Assembly: GCF_001625195.1 (NCBI RefSeq)
Contig: NC_054389.1
Span: forward strand, 11,218,520 to 11,282,519
DNA length: 64,000 nt
From: Drechmeria coniospora
Lineage: Eukaryota > Ascomycota > Sordariomycetes > Hypocreales > Ophiocordycipitaceae
Direction of reading: 5' to 3'
The translations under genes were made by a program, and so were the position numbers. The notes under the pieces are model-generated. The model saw nothing but the letters and a program-made list of their open reading frames with translations, made no database searches and had not been told where the DNA came from. Of this stretch, positions 12,352 through 24,500 are shown one piece after another. Position 1 is the stretch's first letter; each line of letters starts with the position of its first letter.

Positions 12352-12431
12352 CAGTGGGGTGGCAAAAATAACGATTCAATTTGTAGGAGTAGCGCTAACA
12401 AAACTGAATCGTCACTTCTGTCAAGCGACTG
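12352..12431 (+). mobile_element. Miniature inverted-repeat element (mimp/impala-like MITE), copy 1
   Basis: This 80-bp element starts CAGTGGGGTGGCAAAAA and ends with the inverse-complement type CTTGACAG...CAGTC end, so about 27 bp at each end pair imperfectly around GATTC/GAATC cores. It is flanked on both sides by the dinucleotide TA (12350-12351 and 12432-12433), the target duplication of Tc1/mariner elements. It has no coding capacity. An inverted copy of the same length lies at 41387-41466, differing at about 9 of 80 positions in my alignment, and a truncated one at 41110-41183. Confidence 0.75.
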
Positions 12432-12809
12432 TAGGCTGCCGTCACAGACGAACCCCGCCATGGAGCGTGGATCATTGGCCAACTACGGAGTACGGAGTAT
12501 AAACAAGTTGCTTCACTGGTACGAAGTACATTCTAGTACCATGCGCGGCAATCATACAGCGTACAATACACCTACAGTACTTGCTTGCGGGAATACTGAT
12601 AAGTACAGTACAGTACAGTGCTTACAGTACAGCAAGTAAGTACAGTACACCCGACATCGCCCCCTCCACCGTCATCCCTTTGCTTCCCTTCCTCCTACTT
12701 CTCTCCATAACAAGACGACGACGCTCCGGATGGTGCACGACGCCCGGTGACGTGGCGTCGACCGGTCTTGCTTTTTGCTTTGCTTTCTTCCGTCCCTTTG
12801 CATTTCATC

Positions 12810-15441
12810 ATGCTTCCTCGGAAGAGACAGCGCCCCAACCCGGGAGACTCGACCTCCGCTCTGCGGCGGCCGAAACCGAGTCAAAGCACTACGTCACTGT
12901 CTCAAGGTGTCAGTGCAGCCGAAGCCGACTTGGCCCTCAGTCAACGGAGGCTACCCCCGCCTGCACCGTCGACGGCAGCCCAGCTGTTGGGAGCAAACGA
13001 TCACAAGCAGGTGCGCGAGCCCTTCACATGAGCCTCCGCCTTCCTCGCTCGCCTCTCACCACCCGTGCCCGTCGTGGCTGCTAACTCCCACGTCCTCAGG
13101 TCCGGAAAGCCAAGAGTTGGTACGGCTCGTGGCCGAAGACGCCCGACAAGGCCTCGCCTTCCACCTCGGTCGCACGGGAGAACATTTTGGGAGGCACCGT
13201 CCGGTCCAATAAGGCGCCGGATCTGAGCCGCTTCGACCAGAGAAAGGCCGACGATTCCGCCAGCGTCCGCAGCAACGCAGCGGCACCATTGCTTTCGAAG
13301 GTGCCCGAGAACATGCCCCTTCCAAGCCGCGAGACGTCTTCCTCCACCCGAGAGGCACCGGAGCCCTCGACTGGCGAGGACGGCGCGTCTTCCCATCCGC
13401 CAGCACCCGCCAACAGCCCTCCGCGCCCCTCCTCGAGCTGGGCCGGCTGGTGGTCAACCCCCGTCGCCGACCCCGTCCAGACGCAACCTCCATCGGCAGA
13501 GGACTGTTCACAACGCCATAAAGAGGCAGACGACGGCAAGCCAGGTACGAGCAGTCAAAAGCAGGACGCGTCAGCTGCTCCGCACTCGGCGCCCGTGCCA
13601 CCGGAAGCAACGGCGGCGACGTCCTGGTTCGGCTTCTTGTCCAGCACCGGTCCCAAGTTGGACCCAAAGCCAGATCTCCCCGAGGATGTGACGACGGACG
13701 TCAAAGATGCCGAGGACGTTGTGATGGAGGATGCACCACCACCTCGGCCGACGAAGCAAGCCGCCACACCAACGGCCGGCTCCACATGGGCCTTCTGGTC
13801 CAAGGACTCGCCCAAGAAGGATGGGAAGAGAGGAGAGGCCGAGTCTGGAGAGATGGCCATCATCGGCGAGGTCTCCGAAGCACACCCGACACCCATGGCC
13901 GAGGGAGATGTCGACGGTTCCAAGAATCAGCGCAACAAGGCGGATCAGGCGAAGAAAAAGTCGACGTGGCGGAGGAAGAGGGCCAGGCCACGCGAGTCGA
14001 TGGAGTCGGACACGCGAACGCCTACGCCCACGCCGCCGCACGGCAAGGTCGATGAGGGCGCCGAGCCGGTGTCCCAGTCCGAGACGGAATCGAAAGCGCC
14101 TCAGGCAAGGACAGAGTCCTCGACCGAGTCCACCTCGGCGTCCAAGCTGCCGCCGAACCTCCTCCTCCCCTCCTTCACCAGCACGTACCGGATGAAGGAA
14201 AACCCGACGATTGTGCAGCAAATCGCGAGCTTCATCCTCCGTGCTTCGCCGGCGCCGCCAAGCCACGTTTTCCGCGTTCAGGATCCCCCCAAGGTCCGCA
14301 AGGCCATCGCCATCGGCGTCCACGGCTTCTTCCCCGCCACATACCTCCGGCCCATGATCGGTCAACCGACGGGCACATCCCTCCGGTTCGCCAACCTCTG
14401 CGCCGATGCCATCCGCCGCTGGACCGACGCCCACGACTGCGAGGGCTGCGAGATTGAAAAGGTGGCGCTCGAGGGCGAAGGCCGTATCGGCGAACGCGTC
14501 GGCAACTTGTGGAAGCTCCTGCTCAACTGGATCGACCACCTGCGCACCGCCGACCTCATCCTCGTCGCCTCTCACTCGCAGGGCGTCCCCGTCAGCGTCA
14601 TGCTGCTCGAGAAGCTCATCGACCTCGGCATCGTCACCAACGCGCGCATCGGCGTCTGCGCCATGGCCGGGGTCGCCCTCGGTCCCTTTCCCGACTACAA
14701 GTCCAGCATCCTCATGGGCTCGGCCGCCGAGCTCTGGGAGTTTGGGAACCCTGAAAGCAGCATCTCGCAGCGATTCGAGTCCGCTCTCAAGCACGTGCTC
14801 GACTACGGCGCCCGCGTCACCTTTATCGGCAGCATCGACGACCAGCTGGTGCCCATGGAGGTACTTTCGCTCCCCCCTCCCCTCTTCCCTTTTTCTTCCC
14901 GCGGGGACTGCGAGCTGACAGACTTTAGTCGGCCGTGTACTCTCCCGCCAGCCATCCCTACATCTACCGGGCCGTCTTCATCGACGGCCGCATCCACGCC
15001 CCCGACTTCATCGCCCACCTGGTAGGCTTCGCCCTCAAGCTGCGCAACCTCGGCGTCTCGGACCACGGTCTCATCCGCGAACTGTCGGCTCCGCTCGCCG
15101 GCAGCCTCTACTCGGGCGAGGGCCACTCCCGCCTCTACTACGACGATGCCGTTTACGACCTCGCCATTGCGCACACGCTCGAGACGTCGTCCATGGCCAA
15201 CCTCGCGCCGTGCGACGTCAAGCCCCCGGTCGCGCGACCCAACAACGCCGCCAACCCGGCGGCGGCCAACCCGTACGTTCTGCCGTGGATCATGCGCGGC
15301 ATGCTCGAGGAGGACTTTGTGCGGACCGAGCTGAGCGCCGAAACGGAGGAGCTGCTGCGAAAGTTTGACGACTGGAAGCCTGCCAACAAGGCGCTGAGAG
15401 ACGTCAAATATCGCCTGGAGGCGGTGCGTTCGAAGCTGTGA
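12810..15441 (+). CDS. YML020W-like conserved fungal protein with alpha/beta-hydrolase fold
   Basis: The exons are 12810-13010, 13100-14860 and 14929-15441, giving 824 aa. The first half (to about residue 420) is low-complexity, rich in Ser, Pro and Lys, and contains repeated WAGWW/WFGFLS/WAFWSKD-type tryptophan motifs. The second half is conserved: VRKAIAIGVHGFFPATYL suggests the first beta strand and oxyanion turn of an alpha/beta hydrolase. LILVASHSQG carries a GxSxG-like nucleophile elbow (SHSQG, candidate Ser near residue 560), and VTFIGSIDDQLVPME carries a plausible acid residue. The family is widespread in ascomycetes (yeast YML020W) but uncharacterised, so lipase or esterase activity is only inferred from the fold. 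The start is chosen at MLPRKRQRPNP because related proteins begin that way. Introns are 89 and 68 nt. Confidence 0.85.
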
Positions 15442-16125
15442 CACCGTGACACCATTTCATTCATTGTCCTGTATTCTATCGTATCGTAGCCGCATCTCGG
15501 CCGACGGGGACTTTTTTTCTTCTTTGCATGCTGAACTAGACAGCGGGTCATGGCTAGATTATACACGCAACAGATGCGAATCAATAGATGGCAACCAAGC
15601 CACGGAACAAGAGCCATGGTGTCGTGTCGTAGGGCACCCATGCTGTGCACAGCCGCCGCCGTAGCACTCCCCCATCCTCTGAGCTTTCCCATGACCCTTG
15701 CCCTCGAGCTTCCTCCGGGTCCGGCCGCGTGTCCTCGTGACCGCCGCCACTCGCCCTGTATTGCGAACACAAATGGACAGCGGTACAAGTTGAAGGTGAC
15801 GAGGCAGCAAGAAATAGGTCAGCCAGAACGCGCCAGGAGACGGTTTGGAAATTGGGTGCGCCGCCGAGGTGGCCCTCGCTACAAGTCTGCACCGCGGTTT
15901 TTCGGAGGAGGCCCTCAACGGGCCAATGTCGTGGTTTGTATGTAGAGGTAGGTGGTGAGTAGCTACTGTACAATCAAGTCGCCACCAAGGCGGGGGGCCA
16001 TGGTTCGCACCAGCCATGCCGCGCCGCTGCTGCATCCCGGATCTGACGTGGGCTCTATATGGTACACTGTCTTGCGCCCCGGTTCGCTCACGGGCACGTA
16101 GGGCTTGCCGGGGGCGCAGGCTGGG
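15442..16125. other. Convergent intergenic region
   Basis: This is the 3' flank shared by the YML020W-like gene and the mitochondrial peptidase gene, which converge here. No further gene, RNA or repeat was recognised. Confidence 0.5.
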
Positions 16126-17983
16126 CTAGGGCCGCTTTCCCAGCTTCCAGCCGTCGATGCGGTCCTGGATCTGATCCCAGGTCAAGCTGTGGCTCGTCAG
16201 TCCGTACGCCTGAGCCTCCTGGACGACGACGGTGGGCGCGCCGCTGCCACGGCCGGGGTTCGCGACGGCGCCGCCGACGACCATGGAGGCGACGCGACGC
16301 AGGTCGTGGACGGTGAGGGCCTCGATGCGGGCGCACATGTCGCGGACAGGCACCTTGCGGCCGTGAACCTGCACGCTGCGGCCGAGATCTTCGAGCTCGA
16401 CCATGCGGCTCTCGAGGTTCATCAGCAGGCTGCTGCGAAGCTGGTTCTTGGCACGGGCCACCTCGCCGTCCTGCAGACGGGCGAAGCCCTTGTCGAGGGT
16501 GAGGGCGTGCAACTCCTGGCACATGACGTCGATCATGGCCGAGGTGTGGCCGGGGAGGCAAGAGGCGGAGATGCCGAAGAGGCCAGAGTCGGTGTAGGAG
16601 TGGTTGAAGGCGACGCACGACTCGACCCAGCCGTGCTGGTTGAGAACGTTGGTGTAGAGGCGCGAGTACATGCCCTTGCCCGGGCCGCCGGCGGAAAAGG
16701 AGCCGCCGCCGCCGAGGAGGGTCTGCAGGGTTGCGAGGGCGTAGATGTCGTCGGAGGCGACGGGCAGGCCTTCGAAGGCGAGGTGGATGTGGGTGAAGTT
16801 GGTGCCGGTGAGCGCCGGCGGCTGCGGTGGCAGCGAGAGGAAGCCGCCGGTGTACCGGGCGAGCTGGCCGTCGGCGGACTCGGGGGCGGCCGAGGTGGAC
16901 ATGTTTTTGAAAAAAGGCATCTTGGAGACGAGAGTGGGACGCGGTTGGTGATCCGAAGAGGATGGCGAGGCCGACGAGGCCGACGAGGAGCCGGACATTT
17001 CGCCGTCGGAGGCGCCGTCGCTCGTCTCGGAACCGGTCTTGATGCTCAAAGGTGACGTTGACGGCATGTCTCCGAAGTAGCGGTGGGCCAGGCCGACGGC
17101 CTCGCCGTGCTCGACGCCCGCAAAGGCCAGGACCATCCGCTCGGGTCGGTAGAAGAGGTCTCTGTAGGTCATGACGGAGCCGCGGTCGATGGCGGCGAGC
17201 CGCTCCTCGGGACACAGCAGCGGGTTGCCGAGGGTGTTGTCCTTGAAGGCGGCCGTGTGGACGAGCTCGGGCAGGATGAGCTCAGGCTTGGCCCAGATCT
17301 CGGCAATCTCGTAGCGGGCCGTCTCGATCTGCTGCGCGACCTCGTCCTCGGTGATGCGAGGGTCCCGGATGGTCTCGGCGAGGAGGCCGACGGTGGCGGG
17401 GACGGCGTTGTTGAAGGTGGCGGCCTGGTACATCATGGACTCGCGCGAGGAGGCGCACTGGATGTTGCCGCCGAGGGCCTCGACCTTTTCGAGCATGTCG
17501 TCGGCCGAGTGCGTCGACGTGGACTTGAAGGCGAGGCGGTCCATGATGTGAGAGACGCCGCGGAGGCTGCTGGTTTCGAATCGCGACCCGGCCTCGATGT
17601 AGACGCCGACACCGGAAAAGGACCCGGGGAGGGCCTCGGAGGCGACCCTCAGCCCGTTGGGCAGCGTCGTGATCCGGTCCAGCTCGGTCGGCTCCTGAAG
17701 GCGGACGGGGGCGGCGTCAGCAGGCTCGCGGGCAGCAGCGCGGAAGGAGGAGCAGCATGCGGATTGGTGCACGATGCATCATGGATGGTTCATGGACCCC
17801 GCCCGATGCATCACCGAACGAAGGGCGTGGGGATGCGTGACGAACCTTTGGTATCCCATCCACCGTCACGGTGGCGAGACATCGTCGCGAGGACGGGCTT
17901 GGCAGCCTTGACAGGATCGAGGGGCTCCTTGGTCGCAGCAGCCGGGCGCACGGCTGCAGCCGCGTGCTGAACTGTCGCAACAT
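16126..17983 (-). CDS. mas2: Mitochondrial processing peptidase alpha subunit
   Basis: This is the alpha (substrate-recognition) subunit of the matrix heterodimer that removes presequences from imported mitochondrial proteins. The exons are 17846-17983 and 16126-17694, giving 568 aa. The N-terminus (MLRQFSTRLQPCARLLRPRS) is an Arg/Ser-rich amphipathic mitochondrial presequence. An M16 peptidase fold follows (TTLPNGLRVASEALPG, GVGVYIEAGSRFE). The position of the beta-subunit zinc motif HxxEH reads SHIMDRLAFKST, so the metal ligands are absent, as expected for alpha. The conserved glycine-rich substrate loop (GGGGSFSAGGPGKGMYSRLY) lies at about residues 372-392. A Ser/Asp-rich insert near residue 270 is variable in the family. 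The 151-nt intron separates the presequence from the mature domain. Bacterial-type M16 proteins and Qcr2 are alternatives, but the glycine loop makes MPP-alpha far more likely. Confidence 0.95.
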
Positions 17984-19748
17984 GCTGGCTCGGCTGGCTC
18001 TGCTGCCTGCAAGGTTGGCGAAAAGAGGTGTGGGAAGGACGAAGGCTTCACGGCGCCGTGCCTGCTGTACGACTTTGCGGCACCGTCGTGACCAGATTTC
18101 GGGCCGTCGTCCTCCGCGGCTCGCAGGCTTCGGTGCCTGGCCGGATCATCCCGCGCCGGAGTCCGACGGCACCCGCCACAGGTCGCGCCACTGGTACAGC
18201 ATTACCTACTGCATGTACTGTATACACCTCCTGTATTATTACCAGAAGCAGTAATTAGTACCGTACTTGGACTAGTAGTACAGGTACTTGGTGCACAGTG
18301 TTAGTGTCGTAGGTGCATGTGTTTGCCAGATGTACGGATTACTTGCGGAGTACCCTTCATGTATGTACGTAGTACTGCATACTTGTGTGTACGCACATGT
18401 GGTGTCCATGTACTTGCTAGAGTTGACATTGTTATTCTTACACAAGTACTTGCACTTATTCCGTGGTTGTGCGAGTAATATACGGAGTAGCAACTACAAG
18501 TACTGGGCACCTTGGCCTTGTCTCACCCCGACCAAGAAGTACATGCACTGTACTGTACTCTGTACACCAAGCATATACAGATACTTGTAGGTACTAGGTA
18601 CTTGATGTAAGTAAACTACGTAGTAGGTAGGAGATGCAATTAACACTTTATTACTTGTCTCTGTACTCCGTACTTACAGTACACCTACCTACTGTACGTA
18701 CAACTACGTGAGCTTACTATGGCAGCAAGGATGAACTTACTTGCACAAATATCGCTTCACACATACTGTAAATCCCTGACCCTGTTGCTGGCGTCGGGCA
18801 TATCCTTGAACGGCGATGAAGACTTGATAATAATATTTGTCGAATTTCCAGTTGTTATGCGGAGTACGTATGACGTCTACAACAGCATGTACGGAGTACT
18901 TGCAGCAAAGGGGAAAAATGTCTATATCGCCCGTCAAGTAACTGCCCCACATCAACACCATGGAAAGTGACTTCCAGAACGATAACCACTCGTTGCCCCC
19001 TGGTGTGCCTCTGCGCAGACCGAGACATCCAATGTCCATTCAAGTCACCACAGCACCATCGCTTCGTTTCGGCCTGAGACAGGTGTTCGCCACCAGCGCC
19101 CTACTGTTCTTGCAAACAAGTACAAGAACGGAGTGCAGGTATTAACACCCATGTGTCGCATGGTGGACAGCTTCAAAATCACCCGCTTGCTGCGAGGGCA
19201 GAGTAACGAGGGGGCATTCGACGGCGCCACGATGAGCGGCGGGCGAAATATACTACGTTACGTGCTTGTCGTCTCGGCGCGGAAGATCAGCGTGCTAGCA
19301 AGCAGCTTATGCACGCGCTCACTACCTAGTAATTAGTACCTACTGTATATGCAGTCAGGTAAAAGGTAGAGAATAAGCAGAGAACGGGTCGAGGCCCGCG
19401 ATGCAAACAAAGCGTCTCCAGAATGTGCCCGGTGATGATTGATACCCAACTCGGCCAACGCCGTGGCAGAGGCCCATATGCGTCGTGTCGTTGCCAGAAC
19501 TCGCAGCGGCGTCGCTTCCTTTGGCGCCGACTAGGGGTCTGCTCGCTATGCGTGTCCGTCCGTACGTGCACTCATACATTGTACATGACAAAAATCAACC
19601 AACCCTCGTCCCCTACGGTCCGTGGTCGAGCCCGTGCGCGATGGCGGTTTCATGCGCCGATGCCCTGCGCCGATGCCCTCCGTCGATGCCCTTGCGCCGA
19701 TTCATGAGCGAAGCGTGCTGCACCCGCAGGTCCGAGTCGTCGTCGGCC
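17984..19748. other. Repeat-rich intergenic region
   Basis: From about 18180 to 18730 the sequence is AT-leaning and crowded with GTAC, ACTTG and CTCCGTAC words. 18730-19400 is more mixed. No frame with domain content, no tRNA and no transposase remnant is recognisable. Confidence 0.5.
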
Positions 19749-21306
19749 TCAGCGGCTCGAGTCGTCGCTCGCGACGCCTCGACCGAGGTCCGGTCCGGCG
19801 GCGGCGTCGAGGCTTCGCATCTCGGGTGTCGCGTCGGGGGCTCGTTGGCCGGCGCTGCCGTCAAACACCCACGGGCCCGCGTTGTTCCGCGGCGTGATGG
19901 GTCCTTCGCCGTTGATGACGGGCGACGGAGACCGGTTCTCTCGCAGGTCGTCGACTCGACGGGCGCCCGACGAAGGGTTCCTGATGGGCAGGGGCTCCGT
20001 CGCGGCGTGCGGCAGGTTCGTCGCCGGGCCGCTCGGGCCGTCGAGGGCGGCCACGTTGACGGTGACGTCCATGCCGTCGGCGTCCTGGACAGTCAGGTCG
20101 GCGGCCGGCGTCGACGTCGACGCCGGCAGGCCGTGCGGCGGTTGGTCCTGGTCGGCGGCCTCCCGGTCGTCGCCGCAGAGCTCCTCGTCGAGCTGCTGCC
20201 ACTCGCCGTCGGGCTCGTCGACGTCGGCCTCGAGATCGGCGCTGGCCCGGCAGTTGGGGCAGAAGAAGATGGGATACTGCGGCGACGACAGGAGCGAGCG
20301 CACGCACTTGAAGTGCCACGTGTGCGAGCAGGGAGCCACGAACAGGGATTGGCAAGGCTACGCGTGGCCGGCAAGGTCAGCGGCGCCGCGGCGGAAATTG
20401 GACGGCGAGGGAGAGGGGGGTTGGGGTGGGGGGGGGAGGACGAACGGCGATGGAGTTGAGGCAGATGGAGCAGTCCTGCGACGTTGAGCTGACCGTCGAG
20501 GCGGCGCCGTTGGACGCCATGGTGCGCAGTCGCTTGTGGGCGGCGACGCTGCGACGGTTAGCACGCGCTCCTCCTCTCGTCGGGCGACGGCGGCCGGACT
20601 CACTTGAACGTGTTGGGCTTATTCTGCCAGCCCCGGTTGAGCTCGAGCCTCATCTTGACGCATCGAAAGATCATCTCCTCGCCACCCTTGAAGTCGATGC
20701 CGAGCTGGACGATGTCGCCGTCGTTGACGGCATACGCCTTGCTCTCCTGCGACGGCGGGCTGAGGCGGATGTGGTTGAGAAAGGTGCCGGACGAGCTCTT
20801 GACGTCGCGGATGAACCACTTGCCGTCCTCGGACCAGAACTCGCAGTGACGGCGGCTGACAACCTTGCTCTTGAAGCCGACGGGCGCGGCCGAGGGCTGG
20901 TTGGCGGCCATGCCGGCCTGACCGTCGCGCTCCGAGTAGCGGCCGACGCGGATGACGTCGCCGCCGTGGGGCAGGGTGCGGGAGATGGGGGGGAACGAGA
21001 GCGACGGGCGCGTCGACCGCGGGTCGTAGTAGGCCGACAGACGTATCGAGGGCGCGTTGTCGGGGTTGGGGGCAGCCGTGTCGGCCGCCGTCGAGGTCCT
21101 CGTCCGCGTCGAGGCGGGCTGGTCGGCGACGTCGACGTCGGCGCCGGCGCCAGACCTCGTCCGCGTCGGCATCTCGGGGATGGGCGCTGGGGGGCTCGAG
21201 GAAGCGACGAGGGGCGTCGACCGCTGCGACGTCCGCGCGTGGGATTCGGTGCTGTCGGGCGTCGAGTTGACGAGAGTCAGCCGGTTCACGTTCTGGCCGG
21301 CCGGGA

Positions 21307-21337
<31 letters not shown>

Positions 21338-21571
21338 GGAAGAGACGGTGTAGCTCGCCGATCGGGTCAGGTTGCCGCCGGCGGCGATGCTCGAGTTCGA
21401 GGCCGAGGCCGAGGGAGAGGCCGAATGATGGCTGCCGTCGCGGGAGAGCAGGTGGCTGTGCGTGTAGTTTCGCAGGTAGCTGAGGCCACGGAGGCGGCTG
21501 GGACGGGAGGGGGACACGGGGCTGGACGCCTGATGCCCCGCGGGAGGTGAGGAGAGCGGCTGGGTGAACAT
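19749..21571 (-). CDS. dma1: FHA-RING ubiquitin ligase, Dma1/Chf family
   Basis: This is an E3 ubiquitin ligase of the Dma1/CHFR/RNF8 type, which binds phosphothreonine proteins through its FHA domain and acts in mitotic checkpoint, septin and spindle-position control. The exons are 20604-21571, 20446-20548 and 19749-20357, giving 559 aa. The N-terminal 190 residues are Ser/Thr/Pro-rich with a threonine run near residue 80. The FHA domain spans about 195-305, with the conserved core VGRYSER, SRRHCEFW and DVKSSSGTFLNHIRLS. The RING-H2 domain spans about 346-393 (CSIC, APCSHTWHFKC, FFCPNC). The gene splits the RING at LNSIA|PCQSLF. The C-terminal 160 residues are acidic and Pro-rich, with conserved GPITPRNNAGPWVFDGS. 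The domain order FHA then RING with this spacing is diagnostic. Confidence 0.94.
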
Positions 21572-24500
21572 GGGGGGCGGCGAGCAGCCTGCCGGGAGCG
21601 CTGCGGTTCCGGAGAAGGGACGGAAGGAAGCGGGGGAGGAGGTGGGATGAAAAGGTAGGAAGAAGGGTGATGGGGGGAGAGGCGGGAAGGGATCAACCGG
21701 TTCGAGGCGAGGCGACCGGCTGCCTTTGCTGCCCTGCTTCCGCTGGCGACGTCGAAGGGGTGGCTGGCGGCAAAGGCGCCGTCTGGACTTTGCTTGCTCG
21801 TGCGAGACTGCGTCGTCGGCGAAACAAAAGGGAAGAGCGGACGGTGCGGCTTGCTTTCCGTTCGGCCGATTCGAAAGGGCCGTCGACCGTGCCGTCTATG
21901 CGAGGCTGTTCGGCGGTGGACCAGGGGGGGAGGGGGGGGGGGAGGAGGTTGGCGGTGACGGCAAAGCAAGACGGCAGGATGGGCGACGATGGGGTGGCGT
22001 CGAGGGAGAGGACGCGGGCGAGGCAAGGCGAGTCGAGTCGAGGCAAGGCGAGTCGAGGCGAGGCGAGGCAGTGGCAAGGTTGCACGACGACGGGGTGGGA
22101 TGGATGATGGATGATGGATGCTAGGTGGTGGTGGATGCTGCGTGCGGCGTCGAGGCTCGAGATGGACGGATGGAATCGAGACGGGTGGGGTTGGGGAGGG
22201 CCTGTTTTTGATGCCGTCGGCCGCGCTCGGGGGGGTCATGGGCGAGCAGACGGGCACAGATGGCACAGATGCAGGCGTACTTACAGCACTTGCGCCGTAC
22301 CGTCCACTCGGCACGCCCCTACGGACGGCTTAGGCTGCCTGTGCCCCGTCCCTGGGGGTGGTGAAGGAGGCCTGAGGCTGGCTGGGACCCACCGATGCTA
22401 GCGCACCGCTAGCAGTCGACTGCTACCGTCCCCGTTGGCAGCCTCCAGCGCTGTGCTAGACCTACTTGGTACGTGCCGGTTCTGCTTGCACCACGGTAGG
22501 TGCCAGTGTTTGCACCGCGCATGTAGCGGCACAAGTTTACCAGCTGCTGCCGCAACGAAGCACGGAGCGTTTCGTCGGTACCTATGACCAAGGTGCCTAC
22601 AAATACTAGGTACATACTACCTACTCCGTACTCCGTAATAATTTAGTACTTAGTACGCGAATCCGTACATGGCACGGAGTACAGAGCACTAGGCACTAAG
22701 TTCTAGGTACCAGGTTAGTACCTACCTAAGTACCTAGTACCTAGTAGTAAATAGTAGGGAAATGGAGTACCGGCTGCAGCATTGCTGAGGCGCCTCGGCG
22801 GATGCATGGATGCCACTCACAGTGCTTGATTGTATTGGGCGTATTCGTGCCAGAGGGCACGAGGAGGGCCGACGCCGTTCCACCATGTCCCTCCCCTTCT
22901 GCTCGCCTCGCTCGTCTCGGCAAGTACTGTTCGACGGGACGGCCATGGCATCCGTACGCACTCCGCACCCGGTGCCGCGTTGCCATGAACGCTTGGCCAT
23001 GGGTCTCGGGGCCGCCGCCGCCCAGCCGGCCAGTGCCCAGGCGGTGCTTGCTTGGCTGCAGCCGGCGTCCAAGACAGCGTCAGCGTCAGTGCACAGGCCA
23101 ATCTGGGCCCGAACGGTACTCTGCGCACTTGCATTCAGATAAAGTACTCGGCGCTGCGGAATACGTATCGAATCCGTGTACCAGCACGCGTGCATGTACG
23201 GAGTACTGTAGACGGCAGCGGCGCCATCTTACAGTGCGCCGTCACCAATACTAGGTACTTGCAACCACGCACATCTACGGCGACCTCCGTCCTCGGCCCG
23301 GAAGGACGGAGGTATCCCACGCGCACTCGGCCATGTGTGTCGCTGGAGCATGTGCTCCCACGTCGATGAATGGATTGCCGTGCTCGATTCTCGTCTTACG
23401 GGTATTAATACGGATTGGCGCTCAAAGGTGGTTGCCAACGTCGCCAATGCTTGGCACCTTGTCGGCCATGTGTGCTGCAAGTACCACTGTGCTCTTGTCC
23501 CGCCGTACGCCGTAGCTGCCTCTAACCTGGCGCCTCTGTATGGCAGTATTCCATCAACTACTAGGTACTAACTGGAGGTACCAAGTACGGAGCACTTGCG
23601 CGTACTGTGCTTGGGTACTAGAGGTACTGGGGTTACCTTGGGTATTAGGTGTTGCTAGTACTGTAGGTAACTGAGCAGTCGGGGGCTGACCTTGACCCCG
23701 GCTCTCTCGTCGCCCATCCCGCGCCGCCGAGACGCATGTGGATGGGCCATCGGAGCAGCGTCGCAGGGTGTCACGGACGGTCGGCCATCATCCTTGCGTC
23801 CCGTGGGCCGCAAAGGGCGGGAGGGTTGCGTCGACGGAGGGGGTCTCTCGCCTCTCCAGCGGTCCGCAGTGCGTCCTCCTGCGTTCTGGAAGGCCGAGGC
23901 AGCGTCATCCACCGCCGGCGCTTGCTCCTGCGACTCATGGCTCAGGGCCTGGCGGCACAGACGGTGCGAGCGTGCCGCGGCGGTTGAATGGACGGCAAGG
24001 CGAATCGATTTCCCGCCAACGGTCATTCAAGAAGCGCATGCGCGCCCGGTGGCCGGCCGGCCAGTGAGGCCTCGCGTTGCTTCAATCACCTGCCGATGCC
24101 AAGGCCCTCGTGCACGACTCATGAGACAGACGCGAAGCTGATGGCTTGGCGTCAAACGACCCGGGGGGGAGGTGGCTGCCGTCGTTGGGAGAGAAGACTT
24201 GATTCCCAGGCTCGCGGCCCTCCCGGCAATCGCTGCACTGCAAGTACAACTAGTAAGCACTGTAAGTACTGTAGGTGTACTCTGTAGGTGTTCACCTACA
24301 AGTGCTTGTGTGATTGCATCTACTTACACCAACCACACCAGTCGCACTACATGTACATGTGCAGGTAGCTGCAGAACCGCCGTTGGCCAAACACGTCCAT
24401 ATCAATGCATGTGCCTGCAATGCCGTGTCCTCGTGCATGGACGGAGCGTGTTGGCGATTCCGAACATGAAAAACAGCCGCAAGCCCTGTGGGCCGACGTC

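Larger units (their letters stand above)
11949..12809. other. Divergent promoter region between RRP5 and the YML020W-like gene
   Basis: Beyond the GATA array, 12120-12300 and 12480-12640 are dense in GTAC-rich words, including ACTACGGAGTACGGAGTA. One miniature inverted-repeat element sits at 12352-12431. No gene is visible. Confidence 0.5.

Noticed and set aside
12304..12639. Plus-strand frame of 111 codons in the RRP5 upstream region
   Set aside because: It reads through the 80-bp inverted-repeat element and GTAC-rich repeats. The similar peptide at 41359-41547 only reflects the shared element.
21367..22314. 315-codon minus-strand frame overlapping the 5' end of the FHA-RING gene
   Set aside because: It is low-complexity Pro/Ser/Arg in another frame of the promoter and first exon, with no splice logic or domain.
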